Assembly (NCBI GenBank): GCA_020849665.1
Contig: JADLFX010000087.1
Coordinates: 1-37,457 of the forward strand
DNA: 37,457 nucleotides
Reading direction: 5' to 3'
DNA from: Planctomycetota bacterium
Lineage (GTDB): Bacteria > Planctomycetota > UBA1135 > UBA2386
Shown here piece by piece: positions 1 through 9,563 of the stretch; the stretch's first letter is position 1, and the number at the start of each line of letters is the position of its first letter. The position numbers were made by a program, and so were the translations under genes. The notes beneath the pieces are model-generated. The model was given only the letters and a program-made list of their open reading frames with translations, had not been told where the DNA came from and made no database searches.

Positions 1-79
1 CGCGGACCCCGCGCCAACCCCGCGGCCCGCGGCCGCTTGCGGGCGAGCCCCTCAGGCCGCGCGGTGGCCGCGGCGTGAA

Positions 80-110
80 CCGGACGCGCCCCGTGGTGAG
101 GCACGTCCGG
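80..110 (-). terminator. possible terminator hairpin of the tRNA
   Basis: A perfect 7-bp inverted repeat (ccggacg at 80-86, cgtccgg at 104-110) with a 17-nt loop starts six nucleotides past the tRNA 3' end. On the - strand it is followed only by TTCAC, not a real T run, so intrinsic termination is uncertain. Positions 1-79 hold only GC-rich sequence in which I see no gene. Confidence 0.35.
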
Positions 111-116
111 GGGTAG

Positions 117-192
<76 letters not shown>

Positions 193-230
193 TCGCATCG
201 CCGTGCGAGGGGGGCACGGGAGAGGGGGGA

Positions 231-258
231 ACGGTAGCGAGCATCGGCCAGGGTTCAA
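231..258 (-). promoter_or_regulatory. candidate promoter of the tRNA-Asn gene
   Basis: On the - strand a TTGAAC box (253-258) lies 16 nt before TACCGT (231-236), and the tRNA begins about 40 nt downstream at 192. The -35 box fits the sigma-70 consensus well and the -10 box fits moderately. The call rests on position and on this single match. Confidence 0.3.
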
Positions 259-311
259 GGGGCGCTTGAGAGCCGGCTGGAGAGCGCTACCTGGGGCGGC
301 GGGCCGGGGCG

Positions 312-317
312 TAGCCT
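312..317 (+). promoter_or_regulatory. -10-like box abutting the peptidase start codon
   Basis: TAGCCT ends 6 nt before the ATG at 324. If used, transcription would start at or next to the start codon, giving a leaderless message. There is no convincing -35 box upstream. The same arrangement recurs at the lipoprotein gene near 31.47 kb. Confidence 0.25.
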
Positions 318-323
318 TGGGCG

Positions 324-2492
324 ATGCGTCTCGAGTCCGGTTTCGCGCTCTCCCCCTTGGTGGCCCTCCTGCTCGGCGGTTGCGCCGCGGAGGAGACGCA
401 CCCCGCGGCTGGAGCAGCTGCCACCTCCGCCTCCACCGCGCGTTTCGTGCCGCCTGCGACGCGGGCCGACCACGCTGCGGTCGACAACTACCACGGCACG
501 GAAGTCGGGGATCCCTACCGGTGGCTGGAGGACGTGACCTCGGCCGAGACCCGGGCCTGGCTTGAGGCGCAAGCGGCCGCGACGGAACGCTTCCTTGCCG
601 GACTTCCCCAACGGGCCGAGTACGCGCGGCGGCTCACCGAGTTGCAGAGCCACCCACGGCGCACGGCTCCGCAGCGTCACGGGAAGCTGTGGTTCTGGAC
701 CACCAACTCCGGGCTGCAAGAGCAGAGCGTCCACATGGTGGGTACGAGCCCGGTCGACGCAGGCCGGGTCCTTCTGGATCCGAACACGCTCTCCGCCGAC
801 GGCACGACCTCGGTGGCCGGTTTCGTGCCAAGCGAGGACGGCAGCCACGTGGCCTACGCCGTGTCGCGACGTGGCAGCGATTGGCGCGAGTGGCGCATCC
901 TGGAAACCGCGACCGGGCGGACGCTGCCGGCGACGATCCGCTGGAGCAAGTTCGGCGGCGCAAGCTGGAGCAAGGATGGCAAGGGGTTCTTCTACGTGCG
1001 GTATCCGGCGCCCAAGGAGGGCGAGGAACACAAGGCGGTCACGGAGAAGCCGCAGCTCTGCTACCACGTGCTCGGCGAGGATCCTGGAGGCGACCAGGTG
1101 GTGTACGAGCGGCCAGACCAGCCGCGTTGGAACTTCGGTGTCCAGGTGAGCGACGACGGCCGCTACCTGCTGATCGCCCTGCGCGAGGGCACGGATCGGC
1201 GCAACCGCCTCGCCTACCTCGACCTGCAGGAGCCGGCCCTGGGTGTTCGCGTTCTGATCGCCGAGTTGGAGGCAACCTACGATTTCCTCGGCAACCAGGG
1301 CACGACGTTCTGGCTGCGCACCGACAAGGACGCGCCGTTCGGCCGGATCGTCGCGTTGGACGTCGGGGATCCGGTGCCGAACCTCAGAGAGGTGGTCGGC
1401 ACCACGCGCAACACGTTGCAGGGCGCGTCGGTCCTGGGCGGGCGCCTCGTGCTCCACTACCTGCGCGACGCGCACTCGGCGGTGCGAGTCCACGGCCTGG
1501 ATGGCACATTCGAACATGAACTCCCGCTGCCCAGCGCAGGCGTGGCGAGCCTCGCGGCAGGCAGGGCGGCCGATGCAGTGATGTACGTGTCGTTCAGCAC
1601 CCCTACGGCGCCTGCGGGCCTCTGGAGCTACGAGTTCGCCACTCGCAAGCTCGAGCCGTTCTGGCAGCCGCAGGTGGCGTTCGACGCGGCGGCGCTGGTT
1701 GCGAAGCAGGTCTTCTACCAGAGCAAGGATGGTGCGCGGGTGCCGATGACGATCGTGCACCGGAGGAACCTGCGTCTGGACGGAACCAGCCGCGCGATGC
1801 TCTACGGCTACGGCGGATTCCTGATCCCACTGCTCCCAGGCTTCGACCCGTCGGCCATCGCATGGGTGGAGCGCGGCGGCGTGTATGCCAGTGCCAATCT
1901 GCGCGGCGGATCGGAGTACGGCGAGGCGTGGCACAAGGCCGGAATGCTGGAGCGCAAGCAGAACGTGTTCGACGACTTCGTGGCCGCGGGGGAGTACCTG
2001 ATCCGCAACGGCTACACCGCACCGCGCCGCCTCGCCATCCATGGCAGGAGCAACGGCGGGCTGCTGGTGGCCGCCACGCTGGTGCAAGTGCCTGGACTCT
2101 TCGGCGCCGCGATCCCGGAGGTGGGTGTCCTCGACATGCTGCGCTACCACCGATTCACGGTCGGCTGGGCCTGGATCCCCGAGTACGGCAGCAGCGACGA
2201 CCCGAAGATGTTCCCCGTCCTGCGCGCCTATTCGCCGCTGCACAACCTGAAGGCGGGCACAGCCTACCCCCCCACGCTGGTGATGACCGGCGACACCGAC
2301 GACCGGGTGTTCCCGGCGCACTCGTTCAAGTTCGCCGCCGCACTCCAGGCGGCGCAGGGGGGAGACGATCCGATCCTGCTGCGTGTGGAGACCTCCGCCG
2401 GGCATGGCGCGGGCATGCCCACGCGCAAGCGCGTCCAGAACCATGCCGACCGGCTGGCCTTCGCCGAGTGGGCCCTGTCCCGGGGCGAGTGA
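324..2492 (+). CDS. prolyl oligopeptidase (S9A family serine peptidase), lipoprotein
   Basis: The 722-residue product matches S9A prolyl oligopeptidases, which cut after proline in short peptides. The N-terminus is a signal peptide ending in a lipobox (LLLGGC, Cys20), so the enzyme is probably lipid-anchored outside the cytoplasm; many family members are cytosolic. Residues about 50-450 are the beta-propeller. The alpha/beta hydrolase domain follows with the YGYGGF and [14 protein letters not shown] signatures. The catalytic triad is visible: Ser576 in GRSNGG, an Asp of DDRV (659/660) and His694 in SAGHGAG. The ATG at 324 has no Shine-Dalgarno sequence, but a TAGCCT box ends 6 nt before it, which would suit a leaderless mRNA. 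The next gene starts 18 nt after the stop, so co-transcription is likely. Confidence 0.95.
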   Translation: MRLESGFALSPLVALLLGGCAAEETHPAAGAAATSASTARFVPPATRADHAAVDNYHGTEVGDPYRWLEDVTSAETRAWLEAQAAATERFLAGLPQRAEYARRLTELQSHPRRTAPQRHGKLWFWTTNSGLQEQSVHMVGTSPVDAGRVLLDPNTLSADGTTSVAGFVPSEDGSHVAYAVSRRGSDWREWRILETATGRTLPATIRWSKFGGASWSKDGKGFFYVRYPAPKEGEEHKAVTEKPQLCYHVLGEDPGGDQVVYERPDQPRWNFGVQVSDDGRYLLIALREGTDRRNRLAYLDLQEPALGVRVLIAELEATYDFLGNQGTTFWLRTDKDAPFGRIVALDVGDPVPNLREVVGTTRNTLQGASVLGGRLVLHYLRDAHSAVRVHGLDGTFEHELPLPSAGVASLAAGRAADAVMYVSFSTPTAPAGLWSYEFATRKLEPFWQPQVAFDAAALVAKQVFYQSKDGARVPMTIVHRRNLRLDGTSRAMLYGYGGFLIPLLPGFDPSAIAWVERGGVYASANLRGGSEYGEAWHKAGMLERKQNVFDDFVAAGEYLIRNGYTAPRRLAIHGRSNGGLLVAATLVQVPGLFGAAIPEVGVLDMLRYHRFTVGWAWIPEYGSSDDPKMFPVLRAYSPLHNLKAGTAYPPTLVMTGDTDDRVFPAHSFKFAAALQAAQGGDDPILLRVETSAGHGAGMPTRKRVQNHADRLAFAEWALSRGE

Positions 2493-2510
2493 CCCGGACT
2501 CACGACCACC

Positions 2511-4037
2511 ATGACCACGATGCTCCGCTTCTTCGCGCTGCTCTTCCTGCTCGCGCCGATCCCGGCGCAGCTCAAGCTGGGCTCGCTCTTCCAGGACCAC
2601 ATGGTCCTCCAGGCAGACAAGCCCATCCGGATCCACGGCACGAGTGCGCCGAACGGCGCGGTCCGGGTGGAACTCGCCGGCAAGCACACCCAAGTCGCCG
2701 CCGACGACCAGGGCGTGTGGCGTGCCGAGCTGCCCGCGCTGCCGCCGGGCGGGCCATACGAGCTGGTCGTGGACGGCAACGGTGCGCTGGTCGTGCGCGA
2801 CGTGTGGCTTGGCGAGGTCTGGGTGTGCTCGGGCCAGTCCAACATGTGGTGGCCACTGGAGCAGACCGACCAGGGCAACGAGGCCATCGCGGCTGCCGAC
2901 CACCCGCAGATCCGTCTCTTCACCGTACCGCAGAAGACCGCACAGGCAGCCCAGACCGAGGTCGCCGGCAAGTGGGTCGCCTGCTCGCCCGAGACGGTGC
3001 GCCGCTTCTCGGCCGTCGCCTACTGGTTCGGATGCGCGCTGCAGAAACACCGGAAGGTGCCGATCGGACTGATCCACACGTCCTGGGGCGGCACGCCGGC
3101 AGAAGCGTGGACGCGGCCCGCGACGCTGGCCAAGGACCCGGTGCTGCAGCCGATCGTGACGCGCTGGGAGCGGATCGTCGACGAGTGGCCCAAGGCCAAG
3201 AGCGCATTCGACGAACGGCTGGCGCGGTGGCAGGAGGCGGCCGCCGCCGCGAAGGCCAAGGGCGAGAAGGAGCCGCCACGCCCGTCCGCCCCGCCCGGTC
3301 CGGAGAGCCCGCACCGCCCGGGCACGCTCTTCCACGCGATGGTCGCACCGCTCGCCGGCATCACCATCCGCGGCGTGATCTGGTACCAGGGCGAGAGCAA
3401 CGCGTCACGTGCGTGGCAGTACCGCACGCTCTTCCCGGCCATGATCCGCGACTGGCGAGAGGCGTTCGGCCAGGGGGATTTCCCGTTCCTCTTCGTGCAG
3501 CTCGCCAGCTTCCGGCCGGCGGAATCCGCGCGCGCGGGCTGGGCCGAGCTGCGCGAGGCGCAACTGCACACGCTGCGCACGGTGCCCAACACCGGGATGG
3601 CGGTGGCCATCGACATCGGCGACAGCAAGGACATCCATCCGCGCAACAAGCGCGACGTGGGCGAGCGGCTGGCGCTCGCGGCGCGGGCCGTGGCGTATGG
3701 CGAGAAGGTGCCTGGTTCCGGGCCGCTCTACCGCGACCACGTCCGCGAGGGACGCGGCATGCGCGTGCGGTTCGACTCGATCGGCGGCGGCCTCGAGGCG
3801 CGCGGCGGCGAGCTCAAGGGCTTCTGGATCGCCGGCAAGGACCTGCGCTTCGTTCCAGCCCAGGCGCGCATCGACGGGGAGGGCGTGATCGTAGAGAGCC
3901 CAGACGTTCCGGAGCCGGCGGCCGTCCGCTACGCGTTCGAGGCCGACCCGGTGGCCACGCTCTACAACCGCGAGGGCCTGCCAGCCTCGCCGTTCCGCAC
4001 CGACGAGACCCCGGCCAGCACGCGCGACGCCCGCTGA
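2511..4037 (+). CDS. sialate O-acetylesterase-like SGNH hydrolase
   Basis: The 508-residue product matches the 9-O-acetylesterase (SASA/SGNH) family, which removes acetyl groups from sialic acids and, in bacteria, from other acetylated glycans. A hydrophobic N-terminus (about residues 1-19) indicates secretion. A short beta domain precedes the family block GEVWVCSGQSNM, with nucleophile Ser110. The second block, GVIWYQGESN, is near residue 290. The catalytic Asp/His region is DIHPRNKRDVGERLA (His376). The length is close to the family norm of about 500. An alternative start is the ATG three codons later, at 2520. The gene lies directly behind the prolyl oligopeptidase, so both may be exported degradative enzymes. 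The exact substrate cannot be read from sequence. Confidence 0.92.
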   Translation: MTTMLRFFALLFLLAPIPAQLKLGSLFQDHMVLQADKPIRIHGTSAPNGAVRVELAGKHTQVAADDQGVWRAELPALPPGGPYELVVDGNGALVVRDVWLGEVWVCSGQSNMWWPLEQTDQGNEAIAAADHPQIRLFTVPQKTAQAAQTEVAGKWVACSPETVRRFSAVAYWFGCALQKHRKVPIGLIHTSWGGTPAEAWTRPATLAKDPVLQPIVTRWERIVDEWPKAKSAFDERLARWQEAAAAAKAKGEKEPPRPSAPPGPESPHRPGTLFHAMVAPLAGITIRGVIWYQGESNASRAWQYRTLFPAMIRDWREAFGQGDFPFLFVQLASFRPAESARAGWAELREAQLHTLRTVPNTGMAVAIDIGDSKDIHPRNKRDVGERLALAARAVAYGEKVPGSGPLYRDHVREGRGMRVRFDSIGGGLEARGGELKGFWIAGKDLRFVPAQARIDGEGVIVESPDVPEPAAVRYAFEADPVATLYNREGLPASPFRTDETPASTRDAR

Positions 4038-4116
4038 GGGCACGGCCGGGGCCTGCAGGGTGGCGGGGACGCCCCAGGTACCGTCACCCGGACAGGCCAG
4101 GCCGCGCACGGAACGT

Positions 4117-4144
4117 GCCGGTTCCCCGCGGGTACGGGACCGGC
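4117..4144 (+). terminator. hairpin between the esterase and VIT/vWA genes
   Basis: The sequence gccggt-t-ccc pairs with ggg-accggc around an 8-9 nt loop, with one unpaired t. It lies 80 nt after the esterase stop and about 110 nt before the next start. No T run follows, so it may be a terminator or 5' leader structure. The rest of the 215-bp gap (4038-4252) shows no gene. Confidence 0.3.
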
Positions 4145-4252
4145 GCTCGCAAGGCCGGTTTCCGCGCCCAGGAACCTGCCGCCGGCACTGCGGTTGCAGC
4201 CTGCCCTCCGGTTTCCACGTCGGGAACCGAGGACGCACGTTCCAGGACCGCC

Positions 4253-6613
4253 ATGAACCCGATCCGCACCCGCACCGGCCTCCCGCTGCTCGCCCTGGTC
4301 TGCCTCGCCGTGGCAGGCCCCACCCCCGCACAGGGCCTGCACGTCCCGCCCGATCGCCACCCGGACCGACGGATCGTGCACCAGCCGGTGCGGCTCACGC
4401 TCCTGCAGGTCCGCGCGGAAGTCGACGAGGGGGTCGCGAGCACCGAGCTGCGCCAGGTGTTCCGCAACGATGGGGGTAGGGAGGCGGAAGGCGAGTGGAT
4501 CCTGCCGCTGCCCCCGGGCGCGGTCGCGGACCGATTCACGATGACGATCAACGGCAAGGACACTCCCGGCGAAGTCCTCGACGCCAATCGGGCTCGCCAG
4601 ATCTACACCGACATCGTGCGTCGCATGCAGGACCCGGGCCTGCTCGAGTACTTCGGCAGCGGCTGTCTCCGTGCCCGGCTCTACCCGATCCCGGCGCAAG
4701 GCGAGACCACGGTCGTGGTGCGATACCGGCAGGTGCTGCCGGAGACGGCGGGCATGCGCGAGTGGGCGTTCCCGCTGCGCGCCGCAACCTGCGGCGGCCG
4801 GCCTGCCGAGAAGGTCTCCCTCGACCTGTCGATCCGCTCGTCCAAGCCGATCAAGAACGTGTGGAGCCCGCTCGCGGGCGTGCAGGTGGTCCACAAGAGC
4901 GACGGCGAGGCGCGCGTGGGCCTGGAATGTGCGAGCGGACAGATGCCCGAGCGGGACGTGGTCGTGTACTACGGTCTCTCGGAGCAGGCCTTCGGGTTGC
5001 ACACGCTGACCCACCGCCGCCAAGGGCAGCCCGGCTACTTCATTATGCTGCTCGCGCCCAAGGTGGACTGGAGCGGCGCGGAGGTGGCGCCCCGTTCGAT
5101 CCGTTTCGTGGTCGACACATCTGGCTCGATGCAGGGGAGGAAGATGGAGCAGGCGCGCGCGGCGCTGCGCTTCTTCGTGAATTCGCTCAAGCCGAAGGAC
5201 ACGTTCAACGTGGTCCCTTTCGCCACCGAGGCGCAGCCGTTGTTCCCGGCGCCGGTGGCGGCCAGCGACGAGAACAAGAAGGCGGCACTGGACCGGATCG
5301 CCCAGCTCGAGGCGCGCGGGGGCACCAACATTGAGGACGGCCTCGGCGCGGCACTGAAGGAGGGGCCCGACGGCGACGGCGCGACCCGCGTGCCGATCGT
5401 CGTGTTCCTCACCGATGGCCAGCCGACGGTGGCGACCACGCGCCCCGAGGACCTGCTAGGCCTGGTGCGCACACGCAATCAGTCCAAGGCCCGCATCTTC
5501 GTGTTCGGAGTAGGCAGCGACGTGAACACGCAGCTGCTCGACACGATCGCAGGGGAGAGCCGCGGCGACCGCGACTACGTCCGCGAGCACGAGGACATCG
5601 AGGTGAAGACCGGGGCGCTCTTCGCGAAGCTCTCGCATCCCGTCCTCACCGACCTGGCGCTCGGGCTCGAGGGCCTCAACGCGTCCGATCTGGCGCCCAA
5701 GACGCTGCCCGACCTGTTCCAGGGCAGCCGGCTGGTCATCGTCGGACGCTACTCCGGCGCCGGCCACAAGGCGGTGCGGCTGCGCGGCCGGAGCGAGGGC
5801 AAGGACAAGGAGTTCGTCTACGAGGCCGCGTTCCCCGAGGTCGAGGCACGCTTCGAGTTCGTCGCCTCGCTCTGGGCCCAGGCACGGGTCGGCCAGCTCC
5901 TCGACGCGATCCGGCTCAGCGGGCCGAATCCCGAACTGGTGCAGGAGGTGACGCGGCTCGGCAAGGAGTTCCAGATCGTGACGCCGTACACCTCGCACCT
6001 CATCCTGGAGGACAACGCGCGGGTCGCGGTGCGCTTCGGCCGCGCGGACGCGCCGCCGCTCGTGCCGATCGAGCAGGAACGGCTGCGTCGCGAACTCGAA
6101 CGCCAGGGCATCGCCGCCGGGGACAACGGCTGGGGCTCGTTGTTCCTCATGGGCAGTCCGCCTGCCGACGCCCGCAAGGAGGGCGAGGGCAAGCTGGCAC
6201 GGTTGGGCACTCAGGCCACCGGCGAGGAGGCCGTCGACGACAGCGTGCGCCTGCGCGACCTGGCAGGCCGTGCCGCGGGCGCGCCGGCCGCGCCGGCGCC
6301 GACCGGCCACGCAGGCGGCGGCGGGCGGGTACTGACGATCGGAGGTCTGCCGGTCGCCACCAGGTCCGAGGCCACCGCCCAGGTCCTGGCGCGCCGGATC
6401 GGCACGCGCAACTTCCAGCGGATCGGCGCGGTGTGGGTCGACGATCGCTTCCAGGAGTCGATGCGCGAGAGGGTGCGCAAGGTGCAGGCGTTCTCCGACG
6501 AGTACTTCGTGCTCCTGGGCGAGCACCCGGAGCTGGCCGCGGTGTTCGCGTTCAGCACCCGCGTGGTGGTCGTGCTCGGGGACGGGCAGGCGATCGAGAT
6601 CGTGGAGGCGTGA
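4253..6613 (+). CDS. secreted VIT and von Willebrand factor A domain protein
   Basis: I start this 786-residue protein at the ATG at 4253 because a clean signal peptide follows (residues 1-26, ending near TPAQG). The same frame stays open far upstream, but that stretch translates to Arg/Ala/Gly-rich noise. A VIT (vault/inter-alpha-trypsin) domain spans roughly residues 40-175, with ELRQVFRN and EGEWILPLP. The vWA domain begins near 280 with an intact MIDAS, DTSGS (Asp288, Ser290, Ser292), and carries the later TDGQPTV motif. The domain should therefore bind a divalent metal and a partner protein. The C-terminal third (about 580-786) has no domain I recognise. Such VIT-vWA proteins are common in planctomycetes and of unknown role. 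Confidence 0.9.
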   Translation: MNPIRTRTGLPLLALVCLAVAGPTPAQGLHVPPDRHPDRRIVHQPVRLTLLQVRAEVDEGVASTELRQVFRNDGGREAEGEWILPLPPGAVADRFTMTINGKDTPGEVLDANRARQIYTDIVRRMQDPGLLEYFGSGCLRARLYPIPAQGETTVVVRYRQVLPETAGMREWAFPLRAATCGGRPAEKVSLDLSIRSSKPIKNVWSPLAGVQVVHKSDGEARVGLECASGQMPERDVVVYYGLSEQAFGLHTLTHRRQGQPGYFIMLLAPKVDWSGAEVAPRSIRFVVDTSGSMQGRKMEQARAALRFFVNSLKPKDTFNVVPFATEAQPLFPAPVAASDENKKAALDRIAQLEARGGTNIEDGLGAALKEGPDGDGATRVPIVVFLTDGQPTVATTRPEDLLGLVRTRNQSKARIFVFGVGSDVNTQLLDTIAGESRGDRDYVREHEDIEVKTGALFAKLSHPVLTDLALGLEGLNASDLAPKTLPDLFQGSRLVIVGRYSGAGHKAVRLRGRSEGKDKEFVYEAAFPEVEARFEFVASLWAQARVGQLLDAIRLSGPNPELVQEVTRLGKEFQIVTPYTSHLILEDNARVAVRFGRADAPPLVPIEQERLRRELERQGIAAGDNGWGSLFLMGSPPADARKEGEGKLARLGTQATGEEAVDDSVRLRDLAGRAAGAPAAPAPTGHAGGGGRVLTIGGLPVATRSEATAQVLARRIGTRNFQRIGAVWVDDRFQESMRERVRKVQAFSDEYFVLLGEHPELAAVFAFSTRVVVVLGDGQAIEIVEA

Positions 6614-6640
6614 GCGGGCAGCCGCCGCGGCGGGCCGCTA
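6612..6640. terminator. GC palindrome between convergent genes
   Basis: Only 24 nt separate the stop of the VIT/vWA gene (6613) from that of truD (6638). The gap contains the 12-base palindrome ccgccgcggcgg (6622-6633), flanked by agcgg and ccgct, which could extend the stem. It may act as a shared terminator, but it lacks T runs. Confidence 0.3.
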
Positions 6641-7744
6641 CCCGTCTCCGGCGGCCGCCGCGGGTCCGGCTCCTGGGTCCGCTGCGTCGGGTTGCTGCGC
6701 CGGATCCTGCACACCGCGCGCGCCGTTGCCGCCGAACCACGGCATGTCCGCGATCAACTCCCGCAGCACCGCGGTGGCGTAGGAACCGGCCGGCAGGGCA
6801 AACGTGACCCGTGCGCCGTGGGGATCGGCCTCGACCGATCCATCTCGCACGGGCACGCGCAGCGGCCGGCGCACGCCGGGGTGACTCTGCGTCGGCAGGC
6901 GGGCGAAGCTGTCCCTGCTCACTCCCAGCGCGGCCATTGCCGCGGCCTCGATCTCCCCAGGCTCGCCGCGAGCCTCCAGGAGATGCGGACCGGGCAGGGG
7001 GCCCGACGGACTGATCTCGAAGGCGTCGCAGCGCGGCTGCTCGCGCGCCGGATCCTCGACCCGGAAGCACGCCCCGTTGTGATGCAGCCATGCCACGTCG
7101 CCCGCGAGGATCCGGTCGATGCGGTCGATGCGCGCTGCGAGCACGCGGTTGAACACCTCGCTCTGCACCGCGGAAACCAGGAGCCGGAACACCGGCCTGG
7201 GCATCTTCGCCGCAATCCGGCCAGGGTCGGGATGGGCGAGGATCTCCAGACCCTTGTCCAGGTTGGCACCGCGCTTGCCGAAGCGCTGTTCGCCGAACCC
7301 GTTGGGCGCGCCGTGCGAGGACAGCCAATCGAGATTGGCGCGCAGGGCCGCGAGCCCGGCCGCGTCGACGCCGCGCAGGCGGATCTGGAAGCGGTTGCCG
7401 TGCAGGTGGCCCGCGCGCAGCTTGTTGCCATGGCGAGTCACCCGCAGGATCGCAGCGTGCGGCAGGCGCAGTCCCTCCAGCGCCGCAGGATCCTGGTGCT
7501 CGATCGAGACCCACTGCCGCGTCAGGGCCTGCGCGTCCTTCAGCCCGGCGTAGCCGAACTCGCGTTCACGCCGGCCCAGGACCCGGGCCAGATGGCGCAC
7601 GGCGTCGATCGTGGAGATGCCGCGCTTCTCCAGCCACAGCCAGAGGTGGTCGCCGCTGCCGGACGGCTCGTAGGCCGGGACCTCCTCGACCTCGAAGTCG
7701 TCGGGCTCCTCCTTGTAGCGAGCCCGCACCAGCGGGGCAGGCAC
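6638..7744 (-). CDS. truD: tRNA pseudouridine(13) synthase TruD
   Basis: The 368-residue product has the TruD hallmarks. These are an N-terminal segment of the type EEPDDFEVEEVPAYEPSGSGDH, and the catalytic motif FGYAGLKDAQALTRQ with nucleophile Asp70. HGNKLRAGHLHGNRF and a closing LPAGSYATAVLREL also fit. The enzyme isomerises U13 in certain tRNAs. The last 30 residues are a low-complexity Pro/Ala/Gly tail beyond the usual end of the family. The start is a GTG at 7744. The gene lies 43 nt behind accD on the same strand and probably shares its transcript. It converges with the VIT/vWA gene. Confidence 0.95.
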   Translation of the reverse strand: MPAPLVRARYKEEPDDFEVEEVPAYEPSGSGDHLWLWLEKRGISTIDAVRHLARVLGRREREFGYAGLKDAQALTRQWVSIEHQDPAALEGLRLPHAAILRVTRHGNKLRAGHLHGNRFQIRLRGVDAAGLAALRANLDWLSSHGAPNGFGEQRFGKRGANLDKGLEILAHPDPGRIAAKMPRPVFRLLVSAVQSEVFNRVLAARIDRIDRILAGDVAWLHHNGACFRVEDPAREQPRCDAFEISPSGPLPGPHLLEARGEPGEIEAAAMAALGVSRDSFARLPTQSHPGVRRPLRVPVRDGSVEADPHGARVTFALPAGSYATAVLRELIADMPWFGGNGARGVQDPAQQPDAADPGAGPAAAAGDG

Positions 7745-7787
7745 GCCACGCCGCGCCGGAACGATGGGCTTGCGCGGCGGCAGGGGA

Positions 7788-8729
7788 TCACTCCGCGGTC
7801 TTGGCCCGCACCTTCTTCTTCGGGGCGGGTGCGGGCTCGGACTCGGCAGGGGCGGCGACCTCGACGGGCACGCCGGTCTCCCAGGGCTCCTTGAACGCCT
7901 TCACCGGATCCTGCCCGGTGGCGTATGCGACCAGGCGGGCCACTTCGTCGCGGAGGCTGGCGCGCGGCACGATCTTGTCGATCTGGCCCTTCTCCAGCAG
8001 GAACTCGGCGCGCTGGAAGCCCTTGGGGAGTTCCTTCTTGATGGTCGTGGCGATCACGCGTGGCCCGGCGAAGCCGATCAGGGCGTGCGGCTCGGCGATG
8101 AGCACGTCGCAGACCGAGGCGAAGCTGGCGGTCACGCCCCCCGTGGTCGGGTGGGTCATCACCGAGATCGAAACGCCGCCGGCCTCGTTCAGGCGGGCCA
8201 GGGCGCCGCAGGTCTTGGCCATCTGCATGAGGGAGATCGGCCCCTCGTGCATGCGCGCGCCGCCGGAGCAGCAGAAGAGCACCACCGGCAGCTTGCGGGC
8301 CGTGGCCAACTCGATCGCCCGCGCCACCTTCTCCCCCACCACCATGCCCATGGAGCCGCCCATGAACGAGAAGTTCATGACCCCGAGCACCACCGGGAGG
8401 CCCTTGATGGTGCAGGTGCCGACGATCATGGCATCGGACTCGCCGGTCTTCTTGCCGGTCTCCTTGAGCTTCTCGGCGTAGGGGACGCGGTCCACGAAAC
8501 CCAGGCGGTCCTCGGCGACGAGGTTCTTGTACAGCTCCTCGAAGGTGCCGGGGTCGGCCGTCAGAGCGACGCGCTCGCGGCCCGGGAGGGTGAAGTGGTA
8601 GCCACAGGCGCTGCACACGCGGAACCGCTGCTCGAATTCCTTGCGGAACAGCATCTGGCCGCAGTTCTCGCACTTGATCCACAGCCCGCCGGGCATGTCC
8701 TTCTTCTTGCCGAACCGTGTCCAGGCCAT
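7788..8729 (-). CDS. accD: acetyl-CoA carboxylase, carboxyltransferase beta subunit
   Basis: The 313-residue product is AccD, which with AccA transfers the carboxyl group from biotin to acetyl-CoA in the first step of fatty acid synthesis. The N-terminal zinc ribbon is intact (Cys20, Cys23, Cys39, Cys42). The crotonase-fold core follows, with LPVVLGVMNFSFMGGSMG, CCSGGARMHEG and SVMTHPTTGGVTASFA. The last 30 residues form a Pro/Ala/Lys-rich tail. The ATG at 8729 has a Shine-Dalgarno sequence (GAGAGGAA) about 9 nt upstream. accA is not in the window. truD follows after 43 nt. Confidence 0.97.
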   Translation of the reverse strand: MAWTRFGKKKDMPGGLWIKCENCGQMLFRKEFEQRFRVCSACGYHFTLPGRERVALTADPGTFEELYKNLVAEDRLGFVDRVPYAEKLKETGKKTGESDAMIVGTCTIKGLPVVLGVMNFSFMGGSMGMVVGEKVARAIELATARKLPVVLFCCSGGARMHEGPISLMQMAKTCGALARLNEAGGVSISVMTHPTTGGVTASFASVCDVLIAEPHALIGFAGPRVIATTIKKELPKGFQRAEFLLEKGQIDKIVPRASLRDEVARLVAYATGQDPVKAFKEPWETGVPVEVAAPAESEPAPAPKKKVRAKTAE

Positions 8730-8784
8730 CGCGAAGGGTTCCTCTCGTGGGTAGGGCGGGCTCGCACCCGCCGGAGCGGGCCCC

Positions 8785-8790
8785 AGGATA
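8785..8790 (-). promoter_or_regulatory. candidate -10 box for accD
   Basis: TATCCT on the - strand lies 55 nt before the accD start, in the 141-bp gap after rpe. It is a good -10 match, but I see no clear -35 box at the expected distance. Confidence 0.25.
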
Positions 8791-8870
8791 GCGCCGGCGG
8801 CGATGGGATCAGCATCCGGTCTCGCCCCTGCCGGGCCCGGGACGTAACCCTGGCCCCGGCGGCAACGGCC

Positions 8871-9563
8871 CTAGCGGGGTGGGTGCGCCGGCCCGCCGCG
8901 GCGCGCCTCGGCCGCGATGCGGCGCAACTCCGCGATGCGGGCGGGAACGTCCGGCGCCCCGAACACGGCGGTCCCGGCGACGAACACGTCGGTGCCGGCC
9001 TCGGCGCACGCGGCGACGGTCGTGAGCCCGATGCCGCCGTCCATCTCGATGTCGCCGCGGAACTCGGGACGCTGGCGCAGCCAGCGCACCTTGCCCAGAA
9101 CCTCCGGCATGAACTTCTGCCCGCCGAAGCCGGCGAACACGCTCATCACCAGGACCAGGTCGAGCGCGGGCAGGTAGGGGGCGACGCGCTCGATCGCCGC
9201 GTCGGGGTTGAGGGCGAGGCCGGCGCGTGCACCGCGCGCGCGGATCTTCTGCAGCAGCCCGTGGCCGTCGCCCCGCTCAATCACCTCCAGGTGCACCGTG
9301 AGCACGTCCGCGCCCGCGTCGAGGAATGCGTCGGCGTAGCGCCACGGGTCGGAGATCATCAGGTGCACGTCGAGCGGGAGCGTCGCGACCTTGTGGATCG
9401 CGGCGACCACCGGCGGGCCGATCGTGAGGTTGGGCACGAAGTGCCCGTCCATCACATCGACGTGCAGCCAGTCGGCGCCGCCCGCCTCGACACGGGCGAT
9501 CTCGTCACCGAGGCGGGCGAAGTCACAGGCCAGGAGCGATGGCGCGATACGGGGAGGTCCCAT
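8871..9563 (-). CDS. rpe: ribulose-phosphate 3-epimerase
   Basis: The 230-residue TIM-barrel protein interconverts ribulose-5-phosphate and xylulose-5-phosphate in the pentose phosphate pathway. The metal and catalytic residues are in place: His34 and Asp36 in HVDVMDGHFVPNLT, His67 in DVHLMISDP, and Asp175 in EMDGGI. The phosphate-binding end GTAVFG is present. One signature deviates: the usual MSV-Asn/Glu-Pro-GFGGQ reads MSVFAGFGGQ (Phe143-Ala144). On the - strand, TACGCT at 9576-9581 could be a -10 box 12 nt before the ATG. Confidence 0.95.
   Translation of the reverse strand: MGPPRIAPSLLACDFARLGDEIARVEAGGADWLHVDVMDGHFVPNLTIGPPVVAAIHKVATLPLDVHLMISDPWRYADAFLDAGADVLTVHLEVIERGDGHGLLQKIRARGARAGLALNPDAAIERVAPYLPALDLVLVMSVFAGFGGQKFMPEVLGKVRWLRQRPEFRGDIEMDGGIGLTTVAACAEAGTDVFVAGTAVFGAPDVPARIAELRRIAAEARRGGPAHPPR

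Noticed and set aside
255..3335. A 1026-codon open frame on the - strand opposite the peptidase and esterase genes
   Set aside because: It has no family motif and an Arg/Ala/Gly/His-rich composition, and it lies wholly opposite well-supported genes. High GC makes stops rare, so it is a shadow frame.
1862..4252. Upstream extension of the VIT/vWA frame
   Set aside because: The added 797 codons overlap two real genes in another frame and are Arg/Gly/Pro-rich; the signal peptide begins at 4253.
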